DNA of 23,846 nt, taken from contig SFIM01000033.1 in NCBI GenBank assembly GCA_004556155.1, positions 1 through 23,846 on the forward strand. Direction: 5' to 3'. The notes under the pieces are model-generated. The model saw nothing but the letters and a program-made list of their open reading frames with translations, searched no databases and had not been told where the DNA came from. The stretch is from Clostridiales bacterium (lineage in GTDB: Bacteria > Bacillota > Clostridia > Christensenellales > Aristaeellaceae). The translations under genes and the position numbers were made by a program. This document shows, one piece after another, positions 21,696 to 23,846 of this stretch; within the stretch, counting starts at the first letter, position 1, and each line of letters starts with the position of its first letter.

Positions 21696-23351
21696 TTATT
21701 TCACCCGGAGATCTTCCATAATCCCGGAATACTGACGGCCAAAGATGCTGTACAGCTGATGATAGTGATTATAAATACGTTCGTATGCTTTGGTATTTTC
21801 GAGATTTGGCTGTATGGTTTTTAAACATCCCGCTTTCATCTGATGAATAGCCTCTGGAAGGGATTCGTATCCTTCGTTATCAGCCCCCAGGGCGGTGGCG
21901 GCGCATATGGCTGCGCCCAGCGCGGTAGCCTGCGGTTCAGCGGATACTTCCAACGGACGGCCCAGGACGTCAGACATAATCTGAAGCAGCAGGTTGTTTT
22001 TATGGGCGATACCGCCGCAGATAACAATTCGTTTGATGGACAGATTGCTGGAGGTAAAATTATCCACGATTTCTCTGTGGCCAAAAGCAATGGCTTCCAG
22101 CATGGAGCGATAGATATCAATGGGGGTTGTCTCCATGGTCAAACCGACTGTAATGCCGGATAGCGCCGCGTTTACCAGGGTGGAGCGGTTTCCATTGAAC
22201 CAGTCTAAAGTAACCAGGCCGCATTCTCCCGGCTTTTGCTTGCTTGCTTCCCGCTCCAAATAGGCATGAAGTGAGAGACCGCTTGATGCAGCAGCCTCTT
22301 TTACCGCACTGGGCACGCTGTTTTTTATAAACCATTCCAGCATATCGCCCACGCAGGCCTGCCCTGCGGAATAGCAGGTATAGCCGCGCAAGAGACCGTC
22401 AGGCAAAGCGCCTGTTACGCCGGATACCTTCTCCTGCCGCCTGGTGATCAGATGACCACAGGAGGACGTACCGATAATAAAGACATAGTCTCCTTCATCC
22501 GCTATGCCGGAGCCATAGGCGGAGGCGTGCGCGTCTGTGTGCGCCATGCCTACTCGGGAAGAAGTGGAAAGCCCAAGTTTATGCGCGGCTTCTTTAGTTA
22601 ATGTGCCCACGCAGTCGCCGGCAAGGTACATTGTCCCGCGAAGCTTATCATGCACGATTTCGGGCACCTGCGGGGCAACGGCGGCCAGGTATTTATCGCA
22701 AGGATAACCATCAGTAGCGCTCCACAGCGCTTTGTAGGCGGCAATAGAACCATTTTGAACATCGGGATTACCAACCATCCATCCCGTGAGCCAATCAGAG
22801 AACTGCATGAAACGATCCGATGCGTTGTAAACTTCCCGGTCTTGATCGAATACTTCCATAACCTTGGGAACGGCCCACTCGGAGGAGATTTTCCCGCCGT
22901 AGTTAGCCAGAAAATCCTGCTTCATTAAAAGAGCCGTTTCAGTCAGTTGTGTGGCGTAGGGCTGGGCTCGGTGATGCTTCCACAATTTGCACCAGGCCTG
23001 AGGCCGACTACGATATTCGTCTAAACAGCACAGGGGAACAAGATCCTTGTTGACGGGCAGAAGTGTGCAGGCAGTCGCAGCGATCGCGATGGCGCCGATT
23101 TGCTCTGGCGCAAGACCGGACTTTGCCACAGCGTTATGAACGACGTGAATCAAGCCCGTCATGTAATCGTTCGGATCTGCCAGCGCCCAGTCCGCGCCGG
23201 GCAAGGGAGTACCATCCGGAAGCGAACGATCTAATACGCCGTGTGGATAGGCAAAGGTGCTTTCAGAAATGGTAGTGCCATCACTGCACCGGACAACAAT
23301 AGCCCGAACAGATTGCGTGCCAAAATCAACGCCAATGGTGAAGTCCGACAT
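21696..23351 (-). CDS. FGGY-family carbohydrate kinase, ribulokinase-like
   Basis: 551 aa from ATG 23351 with AGAAGGAG 7 nt upstream. The open frame extends to 23441 but the promoter lies within that extension. The N-terminal phosphate loop DFGTQSVRA, ISSEWAVPKV, the catalytic Asp region AHTDAHAS (about D273), the ATP-binding IGTSSCGHL, LDWFNGNRST and the C-terminal adenosine motif CGGIAHKNNLLLQIMSDVLGR all match FGGY kinases. The pattern is closest to AraB-type ribulokinases. It phosphorylates a ketose or polyol with ATP in the cytoplasm. No arabinose isomerase or epimerase is nearby, so the substrate may not be ribulose. It is the first gene of the operon. Confidence 0.93.
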   Translation of the reverse strand: MSDFTIGVDFGTQSVRAIVVRCSDGTTISESTFAYPHGVLDRSLPDGTPLPGADWALADPNDYMTGLIHVVHNAVAKSGLAPEQIGAIAIAATACTLLPVNKDLVPLCCLDEYRSRPQAWCKLWKHHRAQPYATQLTETALLMKQDFLANYGGKISSEWAVPKVMEVFDQDREVYNASDRFMQFSDWLTGWMVGNPDVQNGSIAAYKALWSATDGYPCDKYLAAVAPQVPEIVHDKLRGTMYLAGDCVGTLTKEAAHKLGLSTSSRVGMAHTDAHASAYGSGIADEGDYVFIIGTSSCGHLITRRQEKVSGVTGALPDGLLRGYTCYSAGQACVGDMLEWFIKNSVPSAVKEAAASSGLSLHAYLEREASKQKPGECGLVTLDWFNGNRSTLVNAALSGITVGLTMETTPIDIYRSMLEAIAFGHREIVDNFTSSNLSIKRIVICGGIAHKNNLLLQIMSDVLGRPLEVSAEPQATALGAAICAATALGADNEGYESLPEAIHQMKAGCLKTIQPNLENTKAYERIYNHYHQLYSIFGRQYSGIMEDLRVK

Positions 23352-23391
23352 ATGCCTGCTCCTTCTGAAAAGTGTTGATATTCTTGCAAAT

Positions 23392-23420
23392 ATTATGCAG
23401 TATTTCCCATTGAGAGTCAA
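23392..23420 (-). promoter_or_regulatory. Promoter of the kinase operon
   Basis: On the minus strand TTGACT (23415-23420), 17 nt, CATAAT (23392-23397). The predicted start lies about 35 nt before the kinase ATG. Confidence 0.65.
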
Positions 23421-23527
23421 CATGAAGGGGAGAAACGACACATGAAAGGAGAAAAATGAAGAGGTTTTACATGTTGCACATGGGCATATTTTGCACGAAT
23501 TGATACATCATAGTGGCGAACTGTTCG

Positions 23528-23555
23528 TTGAAATGCTGCGTTATCAGGGTATAAT
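23528..23555 (+). promoter_or_regulatory. Promoter of the LplB-type permease gene
   Basis: TTGAAA (23528-23533), 16 nt, perfect TATAAT (23550-23555), about 70 nt before the permease ATG. With the kinase promoter it makes a divergent regulatory region of about 270 bp. Confidence 0.7.
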
Positions 23556-23624
23556 TGTTGATATAGTAGAACAAGAGATCGGGATGCTGAATTCTCATCA
23601 ACCTGATTGAAAGGAAAGACGAAC

Positions 23625-23846
23625 ATGCTGAAACTAAGAACGGCGCCGAATAAACGAAATTGGTTTTTAAGGGATTGGCAGTTGTACTTTATGCTGCTGC
23701 TTCCCATCGCTTATTACATTCTTTTCAAGTATATGCCGATGTATGGAACGCTCATCGCTTTCAAAAAGTTCAGTGCAAAGAAAGGAATTTGGGGAAGCAC
23801 CTGGGTAGGCTTTAAGAACTTTGAAAAGTTTCTGTCCGATCCTTAT
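23625..23846 (+). CDS. Carbohydrate ABC transporter permease, LplB type (5' part, cut by window end)
   Basis: ATG 23625 has GAAAGGAAAG upstream and its own promoter. The first 74 residues are in frame to the last base of the window. An N-terminal basic segment is followed by a first membrane helix (YFMLLLPIAYYILFKYMP), then YGTLIAFKKF and the stretch GSTWVGFKNFEKFLSDPY. The order 'LLP...YFKYMPMYG...AFKKF...WVGFKNFEKF' is characteristic of LplB-type sugar permeases of Firmicutes, which pair with a second permease (YtcP-like) and a large lipoprotein. Its divergent position beside the kinase operon suggests it imports that operon's substrate. Confidence 0.9.
   Translation, partial: MLKLRTAPNKRNWFLRDWQLYFMLLLPIAYYILFKYMPMYGTLIAFKKFSAKKGIWGSTWVGFKNFEKFLSDPY

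Noticed and set aside
23440..23610. Open stretch reading EVLHVAHGHILHELIHHSGE... in the divergent spacer
   Set aside because: It has no start codon in frame after the nearby RBS-like sequence and overlaps the permease promoter. It could be a remnant of a regulator but the evidence is too thin.

Overview
The window looks like chromosome from a Gram-positive, Clostridia-type bacterium with fairly GC-rich coding DNA. The support is purine-rich Shine-Dalgarno sites, sigma-A-type promoters, 4-nt gene overlaps, a Firmicutes-style BMP-family purine/nucleoside ABC importer with PurBox-like operators, an LplB-type sugar permease and tRNA genes with encoded CCA. The species cannot be named from sequence alone. 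Two AT-richer stretches (about 7290-8000 and 9977-11460) stand out and look acquired or decayed.

Layout. 1-161: tRNA-Pro(CGG) and tRNA-Thr(CGT), minus strand, with a shared promoter. 495-4772, plus strand: an ABC half-transporter exporter, a long AlaX alanyl-tRNA editing hydrolase and an M28 metallopeptidase, closed by a bidirectional terminator. 4835-7045, minus strand: a small membrane zinc-ribbon protein and a flotillin, separated by about 420 bp rich in perfect dyads. 7209-9706: a disrupted locus. A good promoter and RBS lead into nothing. Then come an AT-rich membrane-protein gene, an SH3-domain fragment, a frameshifted 4Fe-4S aldo/keto reductase and a broken leucine-rich-repeat gene. 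9796-9970: tRNA-Ser(CGA) with promoter and terminator, followed by an AT-rich area holding one small membrane protein and a degenerate relative of it.

11524-18584, minus strand, is a tightly packed purine-salvage operon: BMP-type binding protein, adenine deaminase, two-domain ATPase and two permeases. Two near-perfect PurBox-like sites flank its promoter, and a hairpin follows the binding-protein gene. The set reads as import of a purine base or nucleoside coupled to adenine deamination, probably under PurR.

18952-23351, minus strand, is a second operon: FGGY (ribulokinase-like) kinase, intracellular BNR/Asp-box predicted neuraminidase, HpcH/HpaI aldolase and a GlpQ-like phosphodiesterase. 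It ends at a strong terminator and is divergent from an LplB-type sugar ABC permease gene cut off at the window edge. Together these look like uptake and breakdown of an unidentified carbohydrate.

The most interesting points are the reconstructable insertion between an orphan promoter/RBS and the aldo/keto reductase start, the PurBox-flanked importer/adenine-deaminase operon, and the kinase/neuraminidase/aldolase/phosphodiesterase operon. I found no CRISPR array, no intact transposase, no phage genes and no clear new defence system.
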